Shown: positions 1 through 8,747 of the stretch, piece by piece
Position numbering within the stretch: position 1 is the first letter of the stretch
How the letters are laid out: every line of letters begins with the position of its first letter
From: Methylotenera sp.
GTDB lineage: Bacteria; Pseudomonadota; Gammaproteobacteria; Burkholderiales; Methylophilaceae
DNA: 64,000 nucleotides
NCBI RefSeq assembly: GCF_029945705.1
Contig: NZ_JAQSDC010000038.1
Coordinates: 1 to 64,000 of the forward strand
Reading direction: 5' to 3'
Translations under genes and position numbers: made by a program
Notes under the pieces: generated by a model
Databases searched by the model: none
The model's input: the letters and a program-made list of their open reading frames with translations, nothing else
What the model was told of the DNA's origin: nothing

Positions 1-51
1 CTTCTTCAAGTACAAGATAGACAGTGTCAGGCTTACTCAAACCAAAATAAT

Positions 52-68
52 GCCCTCTTGGGGAGGGC
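52..68 (-). terminator. Rho-independent terminator of the Crp/Fnr gene
   Basis: A six-base stem (GCCCTC 52-57, GAGGGC 63-68) with a five-base loop lies just past the stop codon of the minus-strand regulator gene. Read on the minus strand it is followed by ATTATTTT, a modest U-tract. On the plus strand no T run follows, so it probably works only leftward. Confidence 0.6.
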
Positions 69-80
69 AGGGTAACTATG

Positions 81-749
81 CTAAGAGTTTGCTAACTTTT
101 CTAATGTGCTACGCTCAATAATTTCTACTTGGCCTCGACCCAATGATACGGCTCCTTTTTGCTCGAGTCGCTTTAATTGTCGGCTTACAACCTCCCGCGC
201 TGTACCAAGTTCATCAGCAATTTGTTGATGCGTGCGTGTTATTTGCGATGATTTGGCATCTAATAGCACTTTTGCCAATCTTGCATCTAGGCTGTGAAAT
301 GCAACTTCATCTAGTAGCACAATGAGGTCGCTTATTAACGCGCCATAGTTTGTCATAACAAATTTTCTGAAAACTGCAGAATCTATCATTAGTTGATGAA
401 ATGCTGCTGCTGGAATTAGCGCATCGCGAATCGCTTCTTCGACTATGGTTGAGGCAGGATAATCACTATTACCTAATAAGCAGGTCGTGGTGATGACACA
501 GGTTTCACCTGCAACTACTCTGTACAGCAATATTTCACGCCCATTAGTTGACATCTTATATACGCGAGATTGACCTTCTAGGCGCATGACATAAGCACCA
601 CAAGGCGTACCTTCACGATAGCCAATAGTTCCGATCGGCGCTTCGACTATACGCACATACTTTGTAAGTAAATCTTTGGCGGGTGATTCTAAGTTATTAA
701 GTTCTGGAAATAGTGCTAACCAAGATAGGTTGTCATGCGTGCTTTGCAT
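81..749 (-). CDS. Crp/Fnr-family transcriptional regulator
   Basis: This 222-residue protein has the two-domain Crp/Fnr layout: an N-terminal cyclic-nucleotide-binding-like beta-roll (about residues 15-130), a long dimerisation helix, and a C-terminal winged helix. The recognition helix is in the segment THQQIADELGTAREVVSRQL. No cysteine cluster typical of FNR [4Fe-4S] sensing is seen at the N-terminus, so the effector is unknown. It lies about 120 bp downstream of the aminopeptidase gene on the same strand and ends at a terminator. It probably senses a small molecule or redox state; the regulon cannot be read from the window. Confidence 0.85.
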   Translation of the reverse strand: MQSTHDNLSWLALFPELNNLESPAKDLLTKYVRIVEAPIGTIGYREGTPCGAYVMRLEGQSRVYKMSTNGREILLYRVVAGETCVITTTCLLGNSDYPASTIVEEAIRDALIPAAAFHQLMIDSAVFRKFVMTNYGALISDLIVLLDEVAFHSLDARLAKVLLDAKSSQITRTHQQIADELGTAREVVSRQLKRLEQKGAVSLGRGQVEIIERSTLEKLANS

Positions 750-867
750 TTTGTAAACTTTCTAGAAATAATAAGTTAATGGATATAACTCTAAAATAAG
801 CTAACTAAAGCAATAGTCGCGTATGGGGATAAGCTTGCCGCTCTGTAAACCATATCATATGGTAAGT

Positions 868-2343
868 TTAATTGTCGTTCATTAAGCTTTTAATTAGAGC
901 TAAGCCAAAACCAACTCCAAAGCCACTTGTGTCGCTACTTACTGCGCCTAGCCCTCCTTCATTATTCGCTGAGGATAAATCAGTATGCAGCCAAGCCACA
1001 TCATTTTCTACAAATTTTCCTAAAAAGCGTGCGGCATGAATGTGGTCTGCATCGCCATCGATTGTGCATTGCATAATGTCTGCAATATCACTATCTAAAT
1101 CACTTTCATAATCGTCATCATAAGGAAAAGCAACAATACGCTCGCCAGTTTCATTGCCAGCATGCACAGCCTTGTTTGCCAACTCAGCATGATTGGCAAT
1201 TACGCCGCTCATCCGTGTGCCGAGTGCAGATATCATAGTGCCTGTGAGCGTAGCGAAATCAATAATAGCATCTGGTAACTGACCATGCTCATTAGTGCGG
1301 CTCGCTAATGTTAAGGTGTCAGCTAATACCATGCGGCCTTCAGCATCAGTATGAACGATTTCTATTGTCATGCCGTTAAGTGCGGTTACCACATCATTTT
1401 GCTTGTAAGACAGAGGGCCAATATGGTTTTGTGCGATAGCAAGCCAGCAATCAAGTCTCACGGGTAATTGCTGTAGTGTTGCGGCAAGTAAAATACCTAA
1501 GGCTACAGCGCTGCCATTCATGTCTTCATGCATGCCCTGCATATATTTTGCTGGTTTTAGATTGTGCCCACCTGTGTCAAAACAGATGCCTTTTCCTACG
1601 AGAGCAATATTCTTTTGAGCATCTTTCGGCTCATATGTTAAATGCACAATAGCGGCATCTTGCGGGTTGCTACCTTGGCCAACAGAGTAGAACGCACCTG
1701 CGCCCATTGCTTTAAGTTTGGCCATATCAAACTCTTGATGCTTCCAGCCGTACTCTTTAGCTAATACCGTTATTCTATCTCGATAAATTGTAGGAGTAAG
1801 TTCATTGGGCGGCGTAATGCTGAGTTGGCGGCATAGCGTGTTGCCTGCTACACGAGCATTTACGTAAGCGTAATCATGCTGCGCTCTGTAGCCGTGTATG
1901 ATGATATTTTCTAAAGCCTTAAATTTATCTTCTTTTTTGCAACTGGGAAGTTTTGCGGCATTAACTGTTGCTACGTAGTAAGCTGCGCACGCATTTAACT
2001 CACGTGTGGCCACGTCACCAAATACAAAAATGGCCAGTTCTGAAGGTTGTTCATCTAATAATGGTGCTAATGCTTTACGAAGGAGTGTATGCCGTTGAAA
2101 CGCATTCAATTTTCCTTCTAAGACTACAAAGCTTGCGATACCAGCATTAGGTAAGTCTGTTGTTAATGGTGTTTTATATAAATCTTTGTATTCACTGTGG
2201 GTGCGTTTTAGTTTTGTGCGTAATATCTCACTGTAAGGAATATTGGCTTCTTCATTTTCAGTTAGAACAAAAAGCATGTGCTTATACGAAGTTAGTGTAT
2301 TTTCACTACCAATTTCTGAAAATTGAGTTAATTTTAACGACAT
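868..2343 (-). CDS. M17 leucyl aminopeptidase family protein
   Basis: A 491-residue cytosolic metallo-aminopeptidase of the PepA/M17 family, which removes N-terminal residues from peptides using two metal ions. Visible signature elements are VGKGICFDTGG (metal-binding Lys and Asp), the following LKPAKYMQGMHEDMNG segment with the second Lys and Asp, and HTDAEGRM. The last corresponds to the family signature NTDAEGRL and holds the catalytic Arg with the Asp and Glu ligands. The His for Asn and Met for Leu substitutions mark a divergent branch rather than canonical PepA. The N-terminal 170 residues are the weakly conserved macro-like domain. The gene is divergent from aceE. Confidence 0.88.
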   Translation of the reverse strand: MSLKLTQFSEIGSENTLTSYKHMLFVLTENEEANIPYSEILRTKLKRTHSEYKDLYKTPLTTDLPNAGIASFVVLEGKLNAFQRHTLLRKALAPLLDEQPSELAIFVFGDVATRELNACAAYYVATVNAAKLPSCKKEDKFKALENIIIHGYRAQHDYAYVNARVAGNTLCRQLSITPPNELTPTIYRDRITVLAKEYGWKHQEFDMAKLKAMGAGAFYSVGQGSNPQDAAIVHLTYEPKDAQKNIALVGKGICFDTGGHNLKPAKYMQGMHEDMNGSAVALGILLAATLQQLPVRLDCWLAIAQNHIGPLSYKQNDVVTALNGMTIEIVHTDAEGRMVLADTLTLASRTNEHGQLPDAIIDFATLTGTMISALGTRMSGVIANHAELANKAVHAGNETGERIVAFPYDDDYESDLDSDIADIMQCTIDGDADHIHAARFLGKFVENDVAWLHTDLSSANNEGGLGAVSSDTSGFGVGFGLALIKSLMNDN

Positions 2344-2489
2344 TTATTTCCCTCGAACTCTTATATGATATGTAAGACAATCGTAGCTAATGTCAATATT
2401 TCATGGGCTGTTCAGCACGGTTTAACTTGACCAAAAAGCCTAAAAAAGACACACTATAGCTTCAAAATTAATTTTTTAAAGTAAGTTCA

Positions 2490-2511
2490 TCGTTTAGAAT
2501 ATTCTAAACGA
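2490..2511. promoter_or_regulatory. 22-bp perfect palindrome upstream of aceE
   Basis: The half-site TCGTTTAGAAT is followed directly by its exact reverse complement, giving a 22-bp perfect palindrome in the 266-bp space between the divergent aminopeptidase and aceE genes. It sits about 100 bp before the aceE start. Its position and symmetry suggest a dimeric regulator site for the pyruvate dehydrogenase genes. The cognate regulator is unknown, and no second copy was noticed upstream of lpd. Confidence 0.5.
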
Positions 2512-2609
2512 ATGGAACAACCTAATCACGTTTAGTTGCAGTAACGTTTTGTATATTTATTTTCTATAAATTATACGCGCAGCAACCACAACACGGAGAA
2601 ATCTCACGC

Positions 2610-5294
2610 ATGGCAACGAATCAAAACGCTAGTATTCAAGACAACGGCTTAACTGAAACTGACCCGCTAGAAACACAGGAGTGGTTAGATGCACTCACTG
2701 CCGTCATTGAAAACGAAGGTACAGAACGCGCGCACTTTTTACTTGAAGCAATGATTGATAAAGCACGTCGTTCAGGCAGTAATTTGCCTTATAAAGCAAC
2801 TACCGCTTACGTCAACACTATTCCAACGCATTTACAGTCTAAATTGCCAGGTGACCCAGAAATGGAGCGCCGCGTACGTGCACTGGTTCGCTGGAACTCT
2901 ATTATGACTGTATTGCGCGCCAACGAAAAGTCACCAGGTGTAGGTGGACACATTGCCAGCTTTCAGTCTGCTGCTACTTTGTATGATACTGGCTTTAACT
3001 ATTTTTTCCGTGCACCAAATGAAAACTTTGGAGGCGACTGCATCTACTTTCAAGGCCACTCTTCACCAGGTGTATACGCGCGAGCTTTCTTAGAAGGCCG
3101 CTTTACTGAAGAGCAAATGGATAATTTCCGCCAAGAAACGGGCGGTAATGGTCTATCTAGCTACCCACATCCTTGGTTGATGCCAGATTTCTGGCAGTTT
3201 CCGACTGTGTCTATGGGTTTAGGCCCTTTGGCGGGGATTTATCAAGCGCGTTTTTTGAAATATATGCATAACCGTGGTATTGCGGATACTAGCGATCGTA
3301 AAGTTTGGGTGTTTTGTGGCGATGGCGAAATGGATGAGCCTGAATCACAAGGTGCAATTTCATTGGCTGCGCGAGAGGGTTTAGATAACCTAATTTTTGT
3401 GATTAACTGTAACTTGCAGCGCCTCGATGGTCCTGTGCGCGGTAATGGCAAAATCATTCAAGAGCTTGAATCCAACTTCCGCGGTGCGGGTTGGAATGCA
3501 CTTAAAGTGGTGTGGGGGTCATATTGGGATCCACTACTTGCTATGGATAAAGATGGTTTGCTCAAAAAGCGCATGGAAGAGTGCGTGGATGGTGAATATC
3601 AGAACTTTAAACAAAAGGGTGGCGCGTATACACGTGAACACTTCTTTGGCAAATATCCTGAGCTAAAAGAAATGGTCGCGGCCATGTCCGATGCTGATAT
3701 TTGGCGCTTAAACCGTGGTGGTCACGATCCTCACAAAGTGTATGCGGCTTATCATTCAGCAGTAAACCATAAAGGTCAGCCGACTGTAATTTTAGCCAAA
3801 ACTGTTAAGGGTTACGGCATGGGCGATGCTGGTGAAGGTCAAAATACGACGCACCAACAAAAAAGCATGGATATTGAGTCACTTAAAAAATTCCGTGACC
3901 GCTTTGATTTAGCATTAACTGACGAGCAAGTTGAAAATCTATCATTCTACAAACCAGCCGATGATAGCCCTGAGATGAAATACTTGGCTGAGCGTCGTAA
4001 TGCGATGGGTGGTTTTGTACCACAGCGTCGTCGCAGAGGTAATGAACTGAAAGTGCCTGAGCTTTCAGCATTTGAGAATATGTTAGTTGCAACTGGCGAG
4101 CGTGAAATTTCAACGACGATGGCATTCGTGCGTATTCTTTCAACCTTGGTGCGAGATAAAGAAATTGGCAAGTTTGTCGTGCCTATCGTGCCAGATGAAG
4201 CGCGTACTTTCGGTATGGAAGGTATGTTCCGCCAGTTAGGTATTTACTCTTCTGTTGGCCAGTTGTACGAGCCACAAGATTCTGATCAAGTGATGTACTA
4301 TAAAGAGTCAAAAACTGGTCAGATTTTAGAAGAAGGCATTAACGAAGCTGGCTCATTTGCCAGCTGGTTAGCTGCTGCAACCTCATACAGCGTCACAGGC
4401 ACGCAAATGATACCATTCTACATTTACTACTCAATGTTTGGTTTCCAACGTATTGGTGACTTTGCATGGGCTGCTGGCGATAGTCGTGCGCGTGGTTTCT
4501 TGTTAGGGGCTACTGCAGGTCGTACAACATTGAATGGCGAAGGCCTACAGCATGAAGATGGCCATAGCCATTTAATGTCTGCAACGATTCCAAATTGTGT
4601 ATCTTATGACCCAACATTTGCTTATGAACTTGCTGTGATTATTCAAGAAGGTTTGCGCCGCATGGTGCAAAACCAAGAAGATGTGTATTACTACATTACC
4701 TTGATGAATGAAAACTACACGCATCCAGAAATGCCTAAAGACTCTGCTGAGGGTATTCTGAAAGGTATGTATAGCTTTAGCAAATCAAAAGCGAAAGGCC
4801 TGAAAGTACAGTTGATGGGTTCTGGCGTGATTTTGCGTGAAGTGATTGCTGCGGGTGAGTTGTTAGAAAAAGACTGGGGCGTATCCGCTGACGTTTGGAG
4901 TGTAACTAGCTTTACCGAGTTACGCCGTGAAGGCATTGATGCAGAACGTCAAAACTTGTTGAATCCAGAAGCTAAACCTAGACTTAGCTATGTGGCTCAG
5001 TGCTTAGAAAAAGCAGAAGGTCCTGTGATTGCTTCTACAGATTATATGCGCTCATTTGCAGACCAAATCCAGAACTTTGTACCGAAGCGCTTTGTATCTT
5101 TGGGTACTGATGGTTACGGTCGTTCAGATAGCCGTGAAGCATTACGTAGCTTCTTTGAAGTTGATAGACATTACGTAGTATTGGCTGCGCTTAAAGCTTT
5201 GGCAGACGATGGTAAATTGCCAGCAAGCAAAGCAACTGAAGCAATTAAAAAATACAAGTTAGACGCTAACAAGCCTAACCCAACGACAGTTTAA
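2610..5294 (+). CDS. aceE: pyruvate dehydrogenase E1 component (homodimeric type)
   Basis: An 894-residue thiamine-diphosphate enzyme that decarboxylates pyruvate and transfers the acetyl group to the lipoyl arm of E2. The length matches the homodimeric alpha2 E1 of proteobacteria. The TPP-binding motif GDGEMDEPES is present, as are the transketolase-like N-terminal and central domains and the C-terminal transketolase domain. It is followed after 12 bp by aceF and is clearly co-transcribed with it. The start is preceded by an ACGGAGAAA ribosome-binding site. The E3 gene is not in this operon but lies 13 kb downstream. Confidence 0.97.
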   Translation: MATNQNASIQDNGLTETDPLETQEWLDALTAVIENEGTERAHFLLEAMIDKARRSGSNLPYKATTAYVNTIPTHLQSKLPGDPEMERRVRALVRWNSIMTVLRANEKSPGVGGHIASFQSAATLYDTGFNYFFRAPNENFGGDCIYFQGHSSPGVYARAFLEGRFTEEQMDNFRQETGGNGLSSYPHPWLMPDFWQFPTVSMGLGPLAGIYQARFLKYMHNRGIADTSDRKVWVFCGDGEMDEPESQGAISLAAREGLDNLIFVINCNLQRLDGPVRGNGKIIQELESNFRGAGWNALKVVWGSYWDPLLAMDKDGLLKKRMEECVDGEYQNFKQKGGAYTREHFFGKYPELKEMVAAMSDADIWRLNRGGHDPHKVYAAYHSAVNHKGQPTVILAKTVKGYGMGDAGEGQNTTHQQKSMDIESLKKFRDRFDLALTDEQVENLSFYKPADDSPEMKYLAERRNAMGGFVPQRRRRGNELKVPELSAFENMLVATGEREISTTMAFVRILSTLVRDKEIGKFVVPIVPDEARTFGMEGMFRQLGIYSSVGQLYEPQDSDQVMYYKESKTGQILEEGINEAGSFASWLAAATSYSVTGTQMIPFYIYYSMFGFQRIGDFAWAAGDSRARGFLLGATAGRTTLNGEGLQHEDGHSHLMSATIPNCVSYDPTFAYELAVIIQEGLRRMVQNQEDVYYYITLMNENYTHPEMPKDSAEGILKGMYSFSKSKAKGLKVQLMGSGVILREVIAAGELLEKDWGVSADVWSVTSFTELRREGIDAERQNLLNPEAKPRLSYVAQCLEKAEGPVIASTDYMRSFADQIQNFVPKRFVSLGTDGYGRSDSREALRSFFEVDRHYVVLAALKALADDGKLPASKATEAIKKYKLDANKPNPTTV

Positions 5295-5306
5295 GGACAC
5301 GCAGAC

Positions 5307-6647
5307 ATGGCAATTCAAGACATACTTGTCCCCGACATCGGCAATTTTGACAGTGTTGATGTTATTGAAATATTAGTAAAAGTGGGCGACACCGTAGCTA
5401 AAGAAGATTCACTCATGACGGTGGAATCTGACAAAGCTTCTATGGATATTCCATCACCTTTTGCTGGTGTGGTAAAAGAGTTAAAAATGAAAGTCGGCGA
5501 TAAAGCTGCTCAAGGTGGTTTAATCTTAACGATGGATGTGGATGACTCAGCTTCTGCGCCAGTAGACGCTGTGAAAGCTGCCGCACCGCAGCCCGCCGCA
5601 GAAAAACCAGTGGCTGTTGCAGTGGCAATTCCTGAACCTAGCCGCCCAGCGCCAGAGCCGCCAAAAACGATTGCACCAGCTCAACAACCTGTGCCAGTGG
5701 CTGCAAGTGCAGTTGTTGATGCGGGCAAGTTATCGCATGCAAGCCCTTCAGTACGTAAATTTGCACGTGAGTTAGGGGTTAATTTAGCTTTTGTAAAAGG
5801 AAGTGCGCCTAAGAGTCGTATTGTTCAAGCTGATGTGCAAGCGTTTGTAAAAGGTGAACTGGCTAAACCGCGTACAGAAAATATGGGTGCAGGCGTAAGT
5901 GGTTTCTCTACTTTACCTATGCCAGTGATTGATTTTAGCCAGTTTGGTGCAATCGAGAATAAACCACTCTCACGCATTAAAAAATTGTCAGGTGCTAACT
6001 TACACCGTAACTGGGTAACGGCTCCGCATGTCACGCAGTTTGATGAAGCTGATATTACCGACTTGGAAGACTTTAGAAAGTCGATGCAAGCTGATGCAGA
6101 AAAACGCGGTGTTAAACTCACCATGTTGGCATTTTTGATTAAAGCCTCTGTGAACGCACTTAAAGCATATCCAAATTTTAACTCATCACTTTCACCTGAT
6201 GGCGATAGCTTGATCTTAAAAAACTACTACAACATCGGCTTCGCCTGTGACACGCCAGATGGTTTGGTCGTACCAGTAGTTAAAGATGTACAGCAAAAAG
6301 ACGTGCTCGATATTGCTCGCGATTTAGGTGAGCTTTCAACCAAAGCGCGTGAGCGCAAGCTGAAAGTTGAAGAAATGCAAGGAGGTTGTTTCACCATTTC
6401 TAGCTTAGGTGGTATTGGCGGTACGATGTTCACGCCTATTATCAACTGCCCAGAAGTGGCGATTTTAGGCGTTTCACGCTCTAGTATGCAGCCTGTGTAT
6501 GATCCTAAAACCAAAGCATTCGAGCCACGCTTGATGTTGCCTATGTCACTGTCTTATGACCACCGAGTGGTTGATGGTGCTGATGGTGCACGCTTTACGA
6601 GTCATATGCGCATGATGTTAAGTGATGTAAGAAGGTTGTTGCTATAG
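5307..6647 (+). CDS. aceF: dihydrolipoamide acetyltransferase (PDH E2)
   Basis: A 446-residue E2 core enzyme that passes the acetyl group from lipoamide to CoA. It has one N-terminal lipoyl domain (residues 1-78, lipoylated Lys43 in ESDKASM), an Ala/Pro-rich linker (about 85-135), an E1/E3-binding peripheral domain (about 140-178, starting SPSVRKFARELGV) and the C-terminal catalytic acetyltransferase domain with the DHRVVDG motif. Many proteobacterial E2 proteins have two or three lipoyl domains; this one has one. The E3 gene at 19360 carries another, nearly identical lipoyl domain. It is in an operon with aceE. Confidence 0.97.
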   Translation: MAIQDILVPDIGNFDSVDVIEILVKVGDTVAKEDSLMTVESDKASMDIPSPFAGVVKELKMKVGDKAAQGGLILTMDVDDSASAPVDAVKAAAPQPAAEKPVAVAVAIPEPSRPAPEPPKTIAPAQQPVPVAASAVVDAGKLSHASPSVRKFARELGVNLAFVKGSAPKSRIVQADVQAFVKGELAKPRTENMGAGVSGFSTLPMPVIDFSQFGAIENKPLSRIKKLSGANLHRNWVTAPHVTQFDEADITDLEDFRKSMQADAEKRGVKLTMLAFLIKASVNALKAYPNFNSSLSPDGDSLILKNYYNIGFACDTPDGLVVPVVKDVQQKDVLDIARDLGELSTKARERKLKVEEMQGGCFTISSLGGIGGTMFTPIINCPEVAILGVSRSSMQPVYDPKTKAFEPRLMLPMSLSYDHRVVDGADGARFTSHMRMMLSDVRRLLL

Positions 6648-6657
6648 TCTAATTTAC

Positions 6658-6689
6658 TTCACCAATCCTACTTTTGTAGGGTTGGTGAA
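6658..6689 (+). terminator. long hairpin at the 3' end of aceEF
   Basis: Arms of 14 bases (6658-6671 and 6676-6689) pair with a single G-T wobble around a TTTT loop, directly after the aceF stop codon. No T run follows, so it may stabilise or process the 3' end rather than terminate intrinsically. Confidence 0.5.
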
Positions 6690-6773
6690 CGTCAACTTAG
6701 TGATTAATACCTACAAAGTCACAGTGGTAAAGATTAGTGCTAGAATCATTTTTTGATTTTAAGTTAAACCTAT

Positions 6774-7751
6774 ATGGCAATCTCTCGATGTAATAAATGT
6801 GGCAATGTTACAGAACATGAGCGAGAGCTCGTAGCTACAACGATAGTTTGTCAATGTGGAGCTAGTGCAGCAGTTTATGACACTGCATATTTCGTCAACA
6901 AACTTTCTGAGATGTACTTTGCATTACGCAAAGAGTTTAATGCGCTTACTCCAGATTCTTCAACACCCCATCAAAATCAGTTAAAAAAGAGTGACGATAG
7001 TTTCGACATTCATAATTCGGATTCTTTAAGTTCTGATGCGCAACACGCCCCTATTATTCAGTGGTTTAAATCAAAAAATATCATTGCTACCGCCAGCATT
7101 AATGCAGTTGATACTACAGGCTATTTTGACGAAGCCGCTGTAGCTATTGGTACTGATTACGAACTACTTGGAGTGGTGTGCGAGCAGATTCGCTACGCTC
7201 AACAAAAAGAGTACACCAGCAACCTAATCCATCTTGATAAAAAATCTAAAGAAGATGTTAAAGCCATTGAGGTGTTTGTTCAGCAGCTGTATGATCACTC
7301 ACTTATTGCTCGTTGCATCAGTAATAAAAAAGAGAAAAATATCCGTGTTGTCCTACAAAATGCGCCTAGTGTCAGGCGTTTCTTTGCGGGTGATTGGCTT
7401 GAGTGGTTTGCATTGATGGTTGGCTTAAGAATATGTAAAGAACGTAATATCAAATTTTCTTGTGCTCGAAATATGACGCTTGCTTTTCCATCAAACGAAA
7501 ATAGAGAGCTTGATGTTTTCTTTTTGATTAACAACAATCAGCCACTTTATATTGAGTGCAAGACTGGCGATTTTCGCCAAGACTTAGATAAGTATGTGGC
7601 TTTGCGTAAGCGTTTGGCAATAGACCAAAGATACTTTATTCTTTGTGTTGTAGACCTAGATAATGAGCAGTGTAAAGGCTTGACTGCAATGTATGGCATG
7701 ACTTTTGTGAATACACAAACATTAGGTCAACATTTAACAAGCCTGCTGTAA
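6774..7751 (+). CDS. zinc-ribbon protein with Card1-type (DUF1887-like) nuclease domain
   Basis: A 325-residue protein in three parts. The N-terminus is a short zinc ribbon with Cys6, Cys9, Cys26 and Cys28. Residues about 90-200 form a mostly helical region I cannot assign. The C-terminus looks like a PD-(D/E)xK nuclease core: Glu210 in GDWLEW, Asp247 in RELDVFF and Glu261/Lys263 in YIECKTG. That spacing and the ECKTG wording resemble the nuclease domain of Card1/Can2, the cyclic-oligoadenylate-activated effectors of type III CRISPR. No CARF domain and no CRISPR genes are seen here. The gene stands alone between aceF and a strong terminator. Its substrate and role are unknown; defence or RNA/DNA turnover are possible. 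Confidence 0.6.
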   Translation: MAISRCNKCGNVTEHERELVATTIVCQCGASAAVYDTAYFVNKLSEMYFALRKEFNALTPDSSTPHQNQLKKSDDSFDIHNSDSLSSDAQHAPIIQWFKSKNIIATASINAVDTTGYFDEAAVAIGTDYELLGVVCEQIRYAQQKEYTSNLIHLDKKSKEDVKAIEVFVQQLYDHSLIARCISNKKEKNIRVVLQNAPSVRRFFAGDWLEWFALMVGLRICKERNIKFSCARNMTLAFPSNENRELDVFFLINNNQPLYIECKTGDFRQDLDKYVALRKRLAIDQRYFILCVVDLDNEQCKGLTAMYGMTFVNTQTLGQHLTSLL

Positions 7752-7765
7752 TAGTTTAGTCATGT

Positions 7766-7794
7766 AAAAGGGCGCAATTAGCGCCCTTTTTATT
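7766..7794 (+). terminator. strong Rho-independent terminator
   Basis: A 10-bp stem (AAAAGGGCGC 7766-7775 and GCGCCCTTTT 7781-7790) with a five-base loop is followed by TATTTTAT. The A run on the left arm makes it plausible in both directions, serving the nuclease-like gene and the convergent SDR gene. Confidence 0.88.
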
Positions 7795-7845
7795 TTATAG
7801 CTTATTATTTATTGGTTAGGTGAATACAGAGCAGCTCTTTGAAGT

Positions 7846-8598
7846 TTAGCGTAAGCCGCCCGTAATATGTAATGTTTCACCTGTTACATATGCCGCGTCA
7901 CTGGATGCTAGAAAAGTCACTACAGAGGCAATCTCATCTACCGTGCCAATGCGCCCCATAGGCGTAACTGACTCTATCCAAGTGCGCATATCACCTTCAT
8001 GAAAGCCTGCGGTCACTACGCCTTCGGTTGCAATCATGCCTGGGTTCACTGCATTTACGCGGATATTTCGCCCCGCTAACTCTTTGGATAGCACCATTGT
8101 TAAAGCATCTACTGCACCTTTGGTTGCTGTATAGACGGCGCTGTTAGGTGGTGCAATCGTTGATACACCAGAGCTAACGTTTACAATACTACCGCCTTTT
8201 TCACTAAAAGAACGTACCGCTTCTTGTGTCACTAGCAACAAACCTAATACGTTTAGATTAAATTGTTTGTGGAAATGCTCTGGTGTAATAGCATCAAGCG
8301 GACTGAACTCATAAATGCCCGCGTTATTTACAAGAATATCAATCGCACCTAGGGAGGATTTGGTTTCATCGACAATACTTTTAATTTCTTCTGGTTTTGA
8401 AAGATTGCCATACACGGCAATTGCTTTACCGCCTTTGCTAATAATCTCAGTCACCACACGGTCAGCACCTTCTTTGCTGCTGTTATAGTTTACGGCAACT
8501 AGCGCTCCTTCATCTGCCAAACGTAGTGCTATTGCGGCGCCAATTCCTTTCGATGCACCAGTCACTAGTGCGATTTTACCTGCAAGTTTTTTAGACAT
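7846..8598 (-). CDS. short-chain dehydrogenase/reductase (SDR family)
   Basis: A 250-residue NAD(P)-dependent oxidoreductase of the classical SDR fold. The cofactor motif TGASKGIG is at residues 13-20, NNAG at about 91-94, and the catalytic Ser142/143, Tyr156 and Lys160 (YTATK) are present. It resembles 3-oxoacyl-ACP-reductase-like and glucose-dehydrogenase-like members; the substrate cannot be told from sequence. The start MSKKLAG is chosen because GGAG lies six bases before it; a Met four codons upstream lacks such a site. The gene is divergent from an ArsR regulator, and a palindromic operator lies between them, so it is probably that regulator's target. Confidence 0.87.
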   Translation of the reverse strand: MSKKLAGKIALVTGASKGIGAAIALRLADEGALVAVNYNSSKEGADRVVTEIISKGGKAIAVYGNLSKPEEIKSIVDETKSSLGAIDILVNNAGIYEFSPLDAITPEHFHKQFNLNVLGLLLVTQEAVRSFSEKGGSIVNVSSGVSTIAPPNSAVYTATKGAVDALTMVLSKELAGRNIRVNAVNPGMIATEGVVTAGFHEGDMRTWIESVTPMGRIGTVDEIASVVTFLASSDAAYVTGETLHITGGLR

Positions 8599-8684
8599 AA
8601 TAATCTCCATTTCATGTGTATTTAAAGTTTGAATGTGTAATTGCTCTATTGTTGAATTTAGTTTTTCGTGAATAACTAATATTA

Positions 8685-8717
8685 GTTCAATAGTTCATTA
8701 TTAATGAACTATTGAAC
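8685..8717. promoter_or_regulatory. 33-bp palindromic operator between SDR and arsR-like genes
   Basis: Two perfectly complementary 16-base arms (8685-8700 and 8702-8717) flank a single base. The right arm ends in TTGAAC, which doubles as the -35 hexamer of the arsR-like promoter. A bound regulator would therefore block that promoter and probably the divergent SDR promoter too. ArsR-type proteins usually bind such palindromes; autoregulation is inferred. Confidence 0.8.
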
Positions 8718-8740
8718 CATGTCAACACTTACTGTATAAT
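8712..8740 (+). promoter_or_regulatory. sigma-70 promoter of the arsR-like gene
   Basis: TTGAAC (8712-8717), a 17-base spacer and a consensus TATAAT (8735-8740). The gene's ATG begins at 8748, only eight bases past the -10 box, so transcription should begin at or next to the start codon and give a leaderless mRNA. Confidence 0.75.
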
Positions 8741-8747
8741 TTTTTCT

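Noticed and set aside
849-863. 15-bp palindrome ACCATAT-C-ATATGGT after the aminopeptidase gene
   Set aside because: It is short, AT-rich and not followed by a U-tract, so neither terminator nor operator is well supported.
6774-7751. CRISPR type III effector locus
   Set aside because: There is no CARF domain, no cas gene and no repeat array anywhere in the window; only the nuclease domain resembles such effectors.
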